Positions 1 to 8,103 are shown, counted from the first letter of the stretch. The stretch is DNA of 64,000 nt from Candidatus Aquiluna sp. IMCC13023 (GCF_000257665.1 NZ_AJKR01000001.1:1-64000); one strand, 5' to 3'. Notes: generated by a model not told the origin, from the sequence alone. Numbers and translations are program-made.

Positions 1-93
1 GGCATCCGCAGCCTCCGAAGCAGCCAGGGCATCCGCAGCCTCCGAAGCAGCCAGGGCATCCGCAGCCTCCGAAGCAGCCAGGGCATCCGCAGC
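1..93. repeat. 27-bp tandem repeat coding for a nine-residue Ala-rich unit
   Basis: Three complete identical 27-bp units (1-27, 28-54, 55-81) and a fourth that diverges after 15 bases lie inside the minus-strand DUF3494 gene. On that strand each unit encodes a DALAASEAA-type nonapeptide. Weaker Ala/Asp/Gln-rich relatives continue to about position 270. The array is cut by the window edge, so the copy number is unknown. It is coding and has no spacers. Confidence 0.9.
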
Positions 94-2223
94 CTCGAGC
101 GCAGCCAAATCCAAATCCAACGCATCCTGAGCCGCCTGAGCGGCAGCAGCTAGCGCCGCAGCCCGACTAGCGGCATCCGCGGCGTCCGCGGCATCCGAAG
201 ACCGACTAGCTGCATCCGCTGCATCCAACGCATCCTGAGCCGCCTGAGCGGCAGCGGCTATCGCGGCAAGCTCGAGCGATGAATCTACCCGAGTCACGCT
301 ATTGGAGGATAGGGCGACAGTTCCTCCTAGGGCCAGGAGGCGACCTGTAACGGTCGCTCCCGCAGCCACGTTGATGGCGTCTTTTGCTAACACCGTTCCC
401 GCGAAGACTGACCCAGCGGCCAGGTTTGTTGCACCGGTTACCTGCCAAAAGACGTTGCCAATGTTGCCACCATTGATCACAGTAACGTTGCCGCCAGCTG
501 CAACGTTAAGTGCGCCGGAGACTTGAATCAAAAACATCGCGTCTGAATTTCCCTCGGCGTCAAAAATTAGATTTCCTGTCAACGACAAAGCGCCTGCTGA
601 CTTATAAGCGCCAGCGGTCAAGGTAAGACCGATCAAATCTCCGCTAATTGGCGTGGTCGTCGAGACTGATTTGGCTGCGTCGTAAGCAACCTGAAGATCA
701 ACCTTGGCCTGAACTGCGGCCGCATCAGCTAGGTGGAGATTACCCGTGTGAGTAAGGGTGTCCTGCCCGGTGAAGGTGGCCGCCGGGTTCGAACCAATGT
801 CGCCAAGCACGCTGCTAACACCGGCAGCGTTTGTAATTCCTGTGCCCGCCAGGATCGCATAAGTGCCGGCGGTTGCAAGATCTATTGTTGAGGTGCTCAG
901 GGTTACGACGGGCGCGTCATAGCTGTAGACATTGTTGTTGGAAAGAGTGACGGTCCCCCCAATGGCCAGGAGCCTCCCTCTAACCGAGGCTCCTGCCGCC
1001 ACGGCTATGGCTGTGTTGACCAGAGCAGTTCCCATGAAGCTGGAGCCCGCAGCGAGATTTGCGGCTCCGGTTACTCGCCAGTAAACATTGTCAGCTGACC
1101 CACCGTTGATCACGGTTACGTTTCCACCGGCGGCGACATTCAGCGCGCCCTCTACTCGGAAAAGAAACACTGCATTGGCGTCCCCACCTGCGTCAAGGAC
1201 TAGGTTGCCTGTGAGCGAGATGGCTCCAACCGACTCATAGGCCCCGGGAGTAATGGTCATACCGATTAGGTCGCCCGAAATAGGGGATACGACGGAAACC
1301 GACTTTGCAGAGTCGTATGCAGCCTGAAGGTCCGTTTTGGCCTGAATGGCGGCAGCATCGGCTAGATGAACCTCACCAGTTTGCGTTATCGAAGCTTGAC
1401 CGGTGAGGGTGGCCGTAGGGTTCGTGCCAATGTGGCCCAGAACGTTGGTTTCGCCTGCGTTGGTAATTCCGCCGCCAGCAAGAACTGCGTAGCCTGCGGC
1501 TGTCGCTAGATCAACTGTGCTTGCGGTCAGAGTCACTATCGGCGGATCGTACTTGTGCACGTTGTTAGAGGAGAGAGTCACTGAACCGTTGATAGCAAGT
1601 AGTCTTCCCCGAACAGAGGAACCGGCAGCCATGGCAATTGTGGTCTGGGCAAGCACTGTGCCCAGGAGTTTTGCGTTGGCTGCGATATTGGCTGTGCTGC
1701 CAACCTTCCAGTAAACATGGTCCAACGAACCGCCATTAATCAGCGTGATTTCACTCGAGGCCGCCACGTCAAGAGTCGAGCCGGCCTGGAAAACAAAAAC
1801 TGCGTTTGCGTCGCCACCCGCATCCAATATCAAGTTGCCAGTTATGGCAATGGTCGCTGCCGATGTGTAGACACCGGGACTAAGGGTGAGCCCGCCGAGA
1901 TTACCTGCAATGGTGTTTGTTGAAGTCAGGGCGGAAGCCGCATCAAAAGCTGCTTGCAAATCCGATTTTGCCTGGATGGAAGTATCGTCCCCCAAGTGCA
2001 AGCTTCCGGTCTGAGTGATCGTTGCTTGACCGGATACTGTCACGGTTGGATTGCTTCCGATGTGACCTAGGACGTTTGTCTCCCCTGCGTTAGTGACCCC
2101 TGCGCCAGCAAGAATCGCGAAGTCATCCGCTACGCCGAGTGAAATCGGTTCGACCGCTTGACTCGAATCCGAGATCAAAAAAGTGGCAGGCATAACCAGA
2201 GTGAGAGCAACGACTGTGAACAT
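1..2223 (-). CDS. Secreted triple-domain DUF3494 ice-binding-type protein, incomplete at left edge
   Basis: I read this frame by hand: it is open from the ATG at 2223 to position 1, at least 741 codons with no stop. A hydrophobic segment ending in DSSQA is followed by three homologous domains of about 200 residues, roughly at 2140-1565, 1520-910 and 880-300. Each has the DUF3494 (ice-binding-like) pattern: an LGVADDFAILAG-like opening, an internal GDLIGxxxxPGxYxS-like segment, FVFQAGSTLDV-like strands, NGGSxxxVYWxV and a GRLLAINGSVTLSSNNV-like end. After the third domain comes an Ala/Asp/Ser-rich stalk that leaves the window. DUF3494 proteins bind ice or inhibit recrystallisation and some act as ice adhesins; here the function is inferred from family. 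The start is uncertain: the ATG gives a signal peptide without positive charges, while the same frame upstream encodes an Arg/Lys-rich stretch back to a stop at 2283 but has no ATG, GTG or TTG there. Confidence 0.85.
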   Translation of the reverse strand, partial: MFTVVALTLVMPATFLISDSSQAVEPISLGVADDFAILAGAGVTNAGETNVLGHIGSNPTVTVSGQATITQTGSLHLGDDTSIQAKSDLQAAFDAASALTSTNTIAGNLGGLTLSPGVYTSAATIAITGNLILDAGGDANAVFVFQAGSTLDVAASSEITLINGGSLDHVYWKVGSTANIAANAKLLGTVLAQTTIAMAAGSSVRGRLLAINGSVTLSSNNVHKYDPPIVTLTASTVDLATAAGYAVLAGGGITNAGETNVLGHIGTNPTATLTGQASITQTGEVHLADAAAIQAKTDLQAAYDSAKSVSVVSPISGDLIGMTITPGAYESVGAISLTGNLVLDAGGDANAVFLFRVEGALNVAAGGNVTVINGGSADNVYWRVTGAANLAAGSSFMGTALVNTAIAVAAGASVRGRLLAIGGTVTLSNNNVYSYDAPVVTLSTSTIDLATAGTYAILAGTGITNAAGVSSVLGDIGSNPAATFTGQDTLTHTGNLHLADAAAVQAKVDLQVAYDAAKSVSTTTPISGDLIGLTLTAGAYKSAGALSLTGNLIFDAEGNSDAMFLIQVSGALNVAAGGNVTVINGGNIGNVFWQVTGATNLAAGSVFAGTVLAKDAINVAAGATVTGRLLALGGTVALSSNSVTRVDSSLELAAIAAAAQAAQDALDAADAASRSSDAADAADAASRAAALAAAAQAAQDALDLDLAALEAADALAASEAADALAASEAADALAASEAADA

Positions 2224-2367
2224 TGCCAGCTTGGAGGACTTGCTTCTGCCCGGTAGGGCGTGAATTCTGATGAATTCTTTCTAGGTACATATGGCTAACT
2301 CGCGTAATTCGCGAATATCGACCTTGTTTGAAACCCTACAGTGTTTATCCCCACTTAAGGGGATATT

Positions 2368-2408
2368 TATCCCCCAACCAGTTGACAACTATCCCCCAAC
2401 CAGTTGAC
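2368..2408. repeat. Two 19-bp direct repeats in the upstream region of the DUF3494 gene
   Basis: The sequence TATCCCCCAACCAGTTGAC occurs at 2368-2386 and again at 2390-2408, 22 bp apart start to start, followed by a partial third copy (TCCCCCAAG) near 2414. Just before them lies ATCCCC-acttaa-GGGGAT at about 2347-2364. Two helical turns of spacing and the position some 145-185 bp upstream of the gene start would suit a regulator binding in tandem. The rest of the stretch 2224-2553 shows no gene. Confidence 0.7.
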
Positions 2409-2553
2409 GCCTGTCCCCCAAGTGTGGAAAAGGTCCATCTAGTCATCGGTTCGGCGGCGGCAAATAGCCCTGAAATTCCATGGTTTGTCCGATGGGGATT
2501 TTCCTATAAACTTTCCCCGCAACGCATTTGCCTCCACGCAAGTGCGTTGCACT

Positions 2554-2638
2554 GGCAAGTTACCCAAGCGGCCAAAGGGATCTGACTGTAAATCAGCTGT
2601 CATCGACTTCGTGGGTTCGAATCCCTCACTTGCCACCA
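2554..2638 (+). tRNA. tRNA-Tyr (GTA)
   Basis: The acceptor stem GGCAAGT (2554-2560) pairs with ACTTGCC (2628-2634), followed by an encoded ACCA. The anticodon loop carries GTA at 2588-2590. A long variable arm, as expected for bacterial tRNA-Tyr, and a GTTCGAATC T-loop are present. It is followed within a few bases by a terminator hairpin. Confidence 0.95.
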
Positions 2639-2668
2639 AGGCCCAGTCTTGAATGACTGGGCCTTTGC
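2638..2668 (+). terminator. Rho-independent terminator of tRNA-Tyr
   Basis: An 11-bp perfect stem AAGGCCCAGTC (2638-2648) / GACTGGGCCTT (2655-2665) with a six-base loop begins right after the tRNA 3' end. The T-run is short (TTT inside and after the stem), so termination strength is a guess. Confidence 0.75.
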
Positions 2669-2840
2669 CATGTTCCTAGCGGGCTTTAGGTCCGATGAAT
2701 CCTCACATTTGAAGTACAAGCTTCCCTTTAATTAGAGGGGCTCAGGATCATCCAATGGAGGCTGTGGATTGGAAAAACGCATCCAGTTTTAGTGGATGTT
2801 ATTGTTCATTTCACGCGTTCTGGTGTCGAAAGGGGTCCCA

Positions 2841-4055
2841 GTGAAAGCGACTAGGATCGGCGCACTCCGCGTTATCAGAGTGACCATTATTTCTGCACTC
2901 GCTCTTGCAGGTTGCTCACCTAGCGAACCAGCTGCAGTTGTTTCTGAAGTCGACTCAGAGGTCACAACCCAAGGCGAGGTTCTTACCGTTTGGTTAGACG
3001 AGTTCGAGGCGCTTGGTCTCGAATCAGTAGCACTGCAGTTTGAGGCCGATACCGGCACGCGGGTTGACCTTGTAATAAAAACAGACATAGTCAACGAGTT
3101 TTTGGGCGCTAGTGACAATGCCCCTGACATAGTGCTTGGCCCTCACGGTCTGCAGCGAGGATTTTTAGCTGGAGGCCTGATTGCACCATTTAGCTTGGAA
3201 GGTGCTGAGACAGGGTTCAACTCCGGAGCAGTTCAAGCCTTCAGCCATGTCGGGAAGCAGTATGGTTTGCCCTACGCCCAAGAGAGCATTGCGCTTGTGT
3301 GCACAGAGTCCGCGATGCCCAAAGCGCCCGAAACTTTTCAAGACGTAGTTGATGTCGGACTTGCGATTTCTCTAAACGATGGAACCGGCGACCCGTATCA
3401 CCTGTACCCGCTTCAAACGTCTTTTGGCTCAAGTGTTTTCGAGGTCGATCCGACCAACTCTGGAATTTTGAATTTAGCTTTGGGCAATGAAGAGGGACTT
3501 GCCTTTGCAAATTGGCTGTCCAAAAATGCTTCTCTTTTTGATCTTGAGAGCAATACCGCCCTTATTCAGCAGCAGCTTATCGATGGCGAAAAGGGCTGCT
3601 GGATCACCGGTCCCTGGAGTGGATTGTGGTTCTCCGAGGTCTTCGGTGAGGAGGGCTGGAACGCTTATGAAGTTCCTTCTGCCGGCGGACAAGTAGCCAG
3701 GCCATTTCTAGAGGTTCGGGGAGCAATGCTGAGTGCCCGAGCCGGTGACCCAAGTGCGGCGACCAAATTCATTGTCGAATACCTAGGAAGCGACCCTGGT
3801 CAAATCGCCATGTTTCAAGCAACCGGGCGCACGCCTTCTAATTTGAAAGCTCTAGAAAGCGCCAAGGATTTCAAGATTCCCTATCAATTCGGCTTGAGCG
3901 GTTCTAGTGCGGTGCCGAGGCCGGTGTCATCAAAAATAGACTCCGTGTGGTTTCCGTTGGGAGAGGCCCAGATGGCAATTTTGCGCAAAGACGATGACCC
4001 AAACCTGCTTTGGAGAAAAATGTCTGACGAAATAGCGGAAGCAATCCGAGACTAA
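2841..4055 (+). CDS. Extracellular sugar-binding lipoprotein (MalE-like)
   Basis: This 404-residue protein resembles MalE-type solute-binding proteins of carbohydrate ABC transporters: a VLTVWLDEFE-like first strand, APDIVLGPHG, a GLPYAQES segment and a GPWSGLWF segment correspond to conserved positions of that fold. I chose GTG at 2841 over the upstream ATG at 2796 because AAAGGGG at 2830-2836 is well placed as a ribosome site and because this start gives a compact signal peptide with the lipobox LALAGC, Cys25 being the lipidated residue. No permease or ATPase gene is adjacent, so the binding protein is an orphan here and would need a transporter encoded elsewhere. It is followed after 95 bp by the GH13-family gene in the same direction, suggesting a shared role with oligosaccharides. 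Ligand unknown. Confidence 0.8.
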   Translation: MKATRIGALRVIRVTIISALALAGCSPSEPAAVVSEVDSEVTTQGEVLTVWLDEFEALGLESVALQFEADTGTRVDLVIKTDIVNEFLGASDNAPDIVLGPHGLQRGFLAGGLIAPFSLEGAETGFNSGAVQAFSHVGKQYGLPYAQESIALVCTESAMPKAPETFQDVVDVGLAISLNDGTGDPYHLYPLQTSFGSSVFEVDPTNSGILNLALGNEEGLAFANWLSKNASLFDLESNTALIQQQLIDGEKGCWITGPWSGLWFSEVFGEEGWNAYEVPSAGGQVARPFLEVRGAMLSARAGDPSAATKFIVEYLGSDPGQIAMFQATGRTPSNLKALESAKDFKIPYQFGLSGSSAVPRPVSSKIDSVWFPLGEAQMAILRKDDDPNLLWRKMSDEIAEAIRD

Positions 4056-4150
4056 ATACCGATTCCTTTGTGGGATTATCCCCACATTTTGGCACTTTCA
4101 TTGTGCATATCCTCACGTCCGTTAGGCATTAGGCAGGGTAGCTTGTAGGC

Positions 4151-5995
4151 ATGCCCGATCTAGATTTGCAGCCGCACCACGATGGCTCGGCACTTTATGT
4201 TGCAAATCAGCGCCCAAAGCTCGGCGACAAAATTAAGATTCGAATCCGGATTCACAATTCGATTGGAAAACTGAAGCAGGTACTTATTCGCCAAAGCGAA
4301 TCAGGCCAATCGACATTCAGTCCGGCGCTCAAGCCTCTTATTCACCGTCACGGCTGGGATTGGTACGAGGGCTTACTTGTTATTCCGAACCAGGAAGTTA
4401 GCTACAGGTTTTTTCTAGAAACCACTGGCGGCGAGAGCTTTTGGCTAAACGCCACCGGACTACATGAGCTAGATCAACCGGACCGCGATGATTTCAGAAT
4501 CAATGTTCACAACAAGGTCCCCAAGTGGGCTACCGGGGGCGTTCTATATCAGGTCATGCCAGACCGATTTTCTCGTTCGACCAAAGCAGATGAGCGCGAG
4601 ATGCCGGCATGGGCGGAGCCTAAAACTTGGAATAGTGCCGTGAAGACCAGAGGCAGCGGAGTAAACGAACAGTTTTTTGGCGGTGACCTAAAGGGTATTG
4701 AAGATCGCCTGAGCCACCTGAAAAAAGTTGGCGTAACGATTTTGCAGCTCACACCTTTTTTCCCGGCTGGCTCCAGTCATCGGCTAGATGCGACGAGCTT
4801 CGACCAAGTTGACCCGGTGCTGGGTGGAAATGGAGCTCTTGCCAGCCTGGTTTCCAAGGCTCACGAAGCAGGCATCAAGGTAGTTGGCGATTTGAATTTG
4901 AATCACTCTGGCGAGACCCACGAGTGGTTTGCATCCGCGTTCAAGAAGCCAACTGCTCTAGAGAGTGAGCTTTATTACTTCTCCGAGGGCAACCTCAGCT
5001 ATGACTCCTCGCGCGCAAACGAAACCCAACCTAAGTTCAACTGGGGTTCAGAGGAAATTAGAAAACGCCTCGTTGAGGGCAAGGCATCGATTATTGCAAA
5101 GGGCCTTTCGACACCGTTTCAGCTTGACGGCTGGAGACTGGCAGCGGCAGGAGCAATTGGTAAAAACCGAATGGATGACTACAACCATGAGGTTCTAAAT
5201 CTTGTTCGAGACACCATGGACAACTCGAACCCAGATAGCTTGTTGATAGGCGATTTCGGCTCGGATTCGGTAGTCCAGGTTCAGGGGGATAACTTTTCAT
5301 CGATCTTGAGTTATTCCAATTTCACCAAGCCAACCTGGAGCTGGCTTTGGAACACCAAGCAGAATAAAGAAGAAGCAAAGATGGGTCTTGGTCGCAAGTC
5401 GATTTCAGGAGACCAGTTTCGTCAAGCGCATAACTGCCAGTCAGGAACTACCCCTTGGCATTTGAGAATGCACGCTCTAAACGCTCTTGATACTTATGAG
5501 ACCGGAAGGTTTAAGACCTTCGCCATTTCTGGTTCGCAGCGGGTTGCTGCAGGCTTGCAGTTCACCTTTCCTGGAATTCCGCATGTTTACGCGGGAGATG
5601 AACTGGGACTAGACGCCGAAACCGGTGAGGGCTCAAGAACTCCAATGCCCTGGAATGGCGAGCGGGAAACTGACCCTCACATGATTGAAACCTACGCCAA
5701 GCTTTCTCAAGTAAGAAAGCACCATCGGGCCTTGGCCGAAGGCTCAATGCGTTGGCTTTACTCGTCGGATGAAGCAATTGCTTTTGTTCGAGAATCAAAG
5801 ACTGAGTCGGTGCTGGTAATTGCCTCCAGGGGCAGGGACCGGAAGCTTCAATTCTCGAGGGATGCCATCAGTGGTGCCGAAGGTGCCACCAATCTTTTTG
5901 GCAATGGTTTGCTTCGAGTAGTGGGCGGAAAAATACGCTACGACGCCGCAGAATTGGATTTACAGATTTGGCGTTTGCCTAGCGCTGTTCGCTAG
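4151..5995 (+). CDS. GH13-family protein with substituted catalytic residues (probable pseudoenzyme)
   Basis: The 614-residue protein has the architecture of cyclomaltodextrinase/alpha-glucosidase-like GH13 enzymes: an N-terminal beta domain (about 1-120), a TIM barrel starting near GGVLYQVMPDRFSRS (129), and a C-terminal beta domain after about 520. Region I is recognisable as DLNLNHSG (247-254). In region II, normally DGWRxD, the sequence is DGWRLA, putting Ala331 at the nucleophile position. In region III the expected Glu acid/base is Asp368 (LIGDFG). In region IV the expected His-Asp pair is Tyr449-Glu450 (LDTYETGR). All three catalytic carboxylates are therefore changed while length, fold motifs and reading frame are intact. 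By family knowledge hydrolysis should be lost or strongly reduced; a carbohydrate-binding or regulatory role is inference. There is no signal peptide, so it is probably cytoplasmic. Confidence 0.85.
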   Translation: MPDLDLQPHHDGSALYVANQRPKLGDKIKIRIRIHNSIGKLKQVLIRQSESGQSTFSPALKPLIHRHGWDWYEGLLVIPNQEVSYRFFLETTGGESFWLNATGLHELDQPDRDDFRINVHNKVPKWATGGVLYQVMPDRFSRSTKADEREMPAWAEPKTWNSAVKTRGSGVNEQFFGGDLKGIEDRLSHLKKVGVTILQLTPFFPAGSSHRLDATSFDQVDPVLGGNGALASLVSKAHEAGIKVVGDLNLNHSGETHEWFASAFKKPTALESELYYFSEGNLSYDSSRANETQPKFNWGSEEIRKRLVEGKASIIAKGLSTPFQLDGWRLAAAGAIGKNRMDDYNHEVLNLVRDTMDNSNPDSLLIGDFGSDSVVQVQGDNFSSILSYSNFTKPTWSWLWNTKQNKEEAKMGLGRKSISGDQFRQAHNCQSGTTPWHLRMHALNALDTYETGRFKTFAISGSQRVAAGLQFTFPGIPHVYAGDELGLDAETGEGSRTPMPWNGERETDPHMIETYAKLSQVRKHHRALAEGSMRWLYSSDEAIAFVRESKTESVLVIASRGRDRKLQFSRDAISGAEGATNLFGNGLLRVVGGKIRYDAAELDLQIWRLPSAVR

Positions 5996-6027
5996 TGCTA
6001 ATCTTCTTCGGTTGCAGTTATGGCAGC

Positions 6028-6099
<72 letters not shown>

Positions 6100-6118
6100 C
6101 GGTCTTCGGATCAAACGC

Positions 6119-6195
6119 GGCGGGGTAGCTCAGGTGGTTAGAGCGCACGACTCATAATCGTGAGGTCGCGGGTTCGAGTCCCGCTCCCGCTACCA
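6119..6195 (+). tRNA. tRNA-Met (CAT), probably elongator
   Basis: The acceptor GGCGGGG (6119-6125) pairs with TCCCGCT (6185-6191) using G-U pairs at both ends, followed by an encoded ACCA. The anticodon is CAT at 6153-6155. The anticodon stem lacks the three G-C pairs of an initiator tRNA, and the genomic position matches the elongator gene of other Actinobacteria. A lysidine-type Ile tRNA cannot be excluded by eye. Confidence 0.92.
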
Positions 6196-6214
6196 AGGCA
6201 TTACCCTTGTATCC

Positions 6215-6658
6215 ATGGTTAACCCAAACATTCAAGGCAAGCGATATCCTAGGTCTGCCGCCTACCTAGTGGGACGAGAAAAAATTCGCGAGTTTGCAAG
6301 AGCAACGTTCGCATCCGAGGAATCAATCGATCTGGCCGCAGCCAAAGCCTCCGGTCACAGCGACTTAGTCGCTCCTCCAACTTTCCCGATAGTCCTGCAA
6401 GAGTTTGGCCTGAAGCTTGTTATAGCCGACCCGGAAGCCGGGCTTGATTTTTCTAGGGTTGTCCACGGCGAACAGAAGTTTGTTTTCCAGCGGCCGATTG
6501 TTGCAGGAGATCTTTTGACGAGCGAATTATCCGTTGCAAGCGTCAAGTCCCTTGGGGGCAACCACATGGTGGTTTTCGACACTGAAATTTTCGATGACAG
6601 CAATTCGCTTGTCTGCACGGCGATTTCAACGCTTGTGGTTAGGGGTGAAGATGCCTGA
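6215..6658 (+). CDS. MaoC N-terminal-type dehydratase subunit (HadA-like)
   Basis: The 147-residue protein matches the FAS1-like MaoC dehydratase N-terminal family, recognised by the opening NPNIQGKRYP, APPTFPIVL and the VHGEQKFVFQRPIVAGDLL segment. In Actinobacteria such proteins pair with a catalytic MaoC subunit (HadB) to form a heterodimeric 3-hydroxyacyl-thioester dehydratase. This subunit lacks the hydratase motif with catalytic Asp/His, as usual. Its stop overlaps the next gene by 8 bp, supporting translational coupling and a stable complex. The substrate chain length cannot be read from the sequence; mycolic-acid synthesis is not expected in this lineage. Confidence 0.85.
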   Translation: MVNPNIQGKRYPRSAAYLVGREKIREFARATFASEESIDLAAAKASGHSDLVAPPTFPIVLQEFGLKLVIADPEAGLDFSRVVHGEQKFVFQRPIVAGDLLTSELSVASVKSLGGNHMVVFDTEIFDDSNSLVCTAISTLVVRGEDA

Positions 6659-7067
6659 AATCAGTGAATTAACTATTGGCGATGTGATAGCTGAAAAAAA
6701 CTTCAACCTAGACCGAGATTCCCTGGTTCGATATGCGGGGGCCTCAGGCGATTTCAACCCAATTCATTACCGCGACGATATCGCAGCAGGCGTTGGATTA
6801 CCAGGGGTATTGGCTCATGGAATGCTCACCATGGGCCTGTCAATTGACCCGGTGGTTAGTTGGCTTGGAGATGCTGGGAAAATTCTCGAATACGGCGTGA
6901 GGTTTACCAAGCCGGTCGTGGTTCCAGCAAAAGGGCGGGCCGTAATTACGGTCATTGCCAAGGTTGCCGAACTGGATTCAGAGGCTAAAAAGGCAAGAAT
7001 TGATTTGCAAACAAGCTTCGATGGCAACAATGTTCTTGGCAAATCACAAGTTTGGGTTCAGCTTTGA
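6651..7067 (+). CDS. MaoC-family (R)-specific enoyl hydratase/dehydratase (HadB-like)
   Basis: The 138-residue hotdog-fold protein has the MaoC hydratase motif YAGASGDFNPIHY followed by GVLAHGMLTMG, containing the catalytic Asp and His of the family. I chose ATG at 6651 because it overlaps the end of the HadA-like gene; a longer frame upstream lies inside that gene and is not conserved in character. It probably forms a heterodimer with the preceding subunit and dehydrates or hydrates acyl-thioesters in the cytoplasm. The downstream murB start overlaps its stop codon, so the three genes are likely one transcript. Confidence 0.88.
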   Translation: MPEISELTIGDVIAEKNFNLDRDSLVRYAGASGDFNPIHYRDDIAAGVGLPGVLAHGMLTMGLSIDPVVSWLGDAGKILEYGVRFTKPVVVPAKGRAVITVIAKVAELDSEAKKARIDLQTSFDGNNVLGKSQVWVQL

Positions 7068-8101
7068 GTAACGCTCCGGTAAGTCTTTCCACGCTCACCA
7101 CGATGCAGGTTGGTGGAGTGCCAAGTCGGATTATTAGCTGCGGCAATACCCAGCAGTTATACGACGCAGCTATTGAGCTCTGGAGTAGCGACGAGCAATT
7201 TCATGTTCTGGCAGGCGGCTCTAACACCGTATTTGCGGAAGATCTAGAAGGTCTAACCATCCTTCACGTGACTAACCGCGGTGTGGAAATTGTCTCCGAG
7301 GATGCACAGTTTGTGACGGTTCAGGTTCAGGCAGGTCACTCTTGGGATGAGTTCGTGGCTTGGGCGGTAGCTAATGACTACGCCGGGATTGAAGCCATGA
7401 GCGGAATACCGGGTAGCGTCGGTGCCACCCCTGTTCAAAACGTCGGCGGTTACGGCCAGGAAGTATCTGACGTGATTACCCAGGTTGAGTTTCTAGAAAA
7501 AGGCTCAGATGAGTCCGTAATAAGGCCAGCCAGCTATTTCGAATTTTCCTATCGAGACAGCGCTTTGAAGCATGGGCTTGAGGGCTTAGTGGGCTGGGTC
7601 GAATTCAGATTGCAAAAACTAGCTGGCATGAGTGTCCCCATGAAGTCCGGTCAGATTACCGAGCACTTAGGCGCTGAATACGGATCTGCATTGCCCTTGG
7701 AGCAAGTTCGAAAAACAGTCTTAGAGCTTCGCGCCTCCAAAGGGATGGTCATAAGCGCTAACGACCCAGACAGCGTCGGATGCGGCAGCTTTTTTACCAA
7801 CCCGGTGATTAGTGTCGAAAAGAGCCTTGAGTTTCCCGAGGAGATGCAGCGCTGGAGAATGCCAAATGAAGACCAGGTGAAAATCTCTGCTGGTTGGCTA
7901 ATTGAGAATGCCGGCTTCCCCAAGGGTTACTCGATTCCTGGCTCGAAGGCCGCAATCTCCAATAAGCATGCGCTGGCAATCACCAACCGAGGTGGAGCAA
8001 GTAGTTCTGAAATTCTAGAATTAGCAAGACTGATTCAAGAGCGCGTTGCTGCCAGGTGGGGAATTAACTTGATTCCAGAACCTAATTTGGTTGGTTTTTA
8101 G
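7064..8101 (+). CDS. murB: UDP-N-acetylenolpyruvoylglucosamine reductase
   Basis: MurB is the FAD enzyme that reduces UDP-GlcNAc-enolpyruvate with NADPH to UDP-MurNAc in peptidoglycan synthesis. The 345-residue protein shows the FAD-binding AGGSNTVFA and GIPGSVGATPVQNVGGYGQE motifs, the YRDS segment of the substrate site, the catalytic-Ser region GCGSFFTNP, and the conserved C-terminal Glu region (PEPNLVGF). I prefer TTG at 7064, which overlaps the previous stop in TTGA; TTG at 7052 is an in-frame alternative. It is nearly tail to tail with the aminotransferase gene, two bases apart. Confidence 0.95.
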   Translation: MSNAPVSLSTLTTMQVGGVPSRIISCGNTQQLYDAAIELWSSDEQFHVLAGGSNTVFAEDLEGLTILHVTNRGVEIVSEDAQFVTVQVQAGHSWDEFVAWAVANDYAGIEAMSGIPGSVGATPVQNVGGYGQEVSDVITQVEFLEKGSDESVIRPASYFEFSYRDSALKHGLEGLVGWVEFRLQKLAGMSVPMKSGQITEHLGAEYGSALPLEQVRKTVLELRASKGMVISANDPDSVGCGSFFTNPVISVEKSLEFPEEMQRWRMPNEDQVKISAGWLIENAGFPKGYSIPGSKAAISNKHALAITNRGGASSSEILELARLIQERVAARWGINLIPEPNLVGF

Positions 8102-8103
8102 AG

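Noticed and set aside
1-270. Repeated units resembling a CRISPR array
   Set aside because: Units are contiguous, without spacers, in frame, and code for an Ala-rich stalk of the DUF3494 protein.
302-1923. Short plus-strand open frames of 65-74 codons
   Set aside because: They lie antisense to the DUF3494 domains, whose continuous minus-strand frame and recognisable domain pattern explain the region.
2345-2353. TTATCCCCA as a possible DnaA box / origin
   Set aside because: A single near match to TTATCCACA, with no cluster of boxes, no dnaA or dnaN and no AT-rich unwinding region.
2328-2639. Short frames on both strands between the ice-binding gene and tRNA-Tyr
   Set aside because: They run into or across tRNA-Tyr and the direct repeats and have no ribosome site or recognisable sequence.
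4060-4090. TGTGGG/CCCACA hairpin after the sugar-binding lipoprotein gene as a terminator
   Set aside because: Only six base pairs and a short T-run; too weak to list as a feature.
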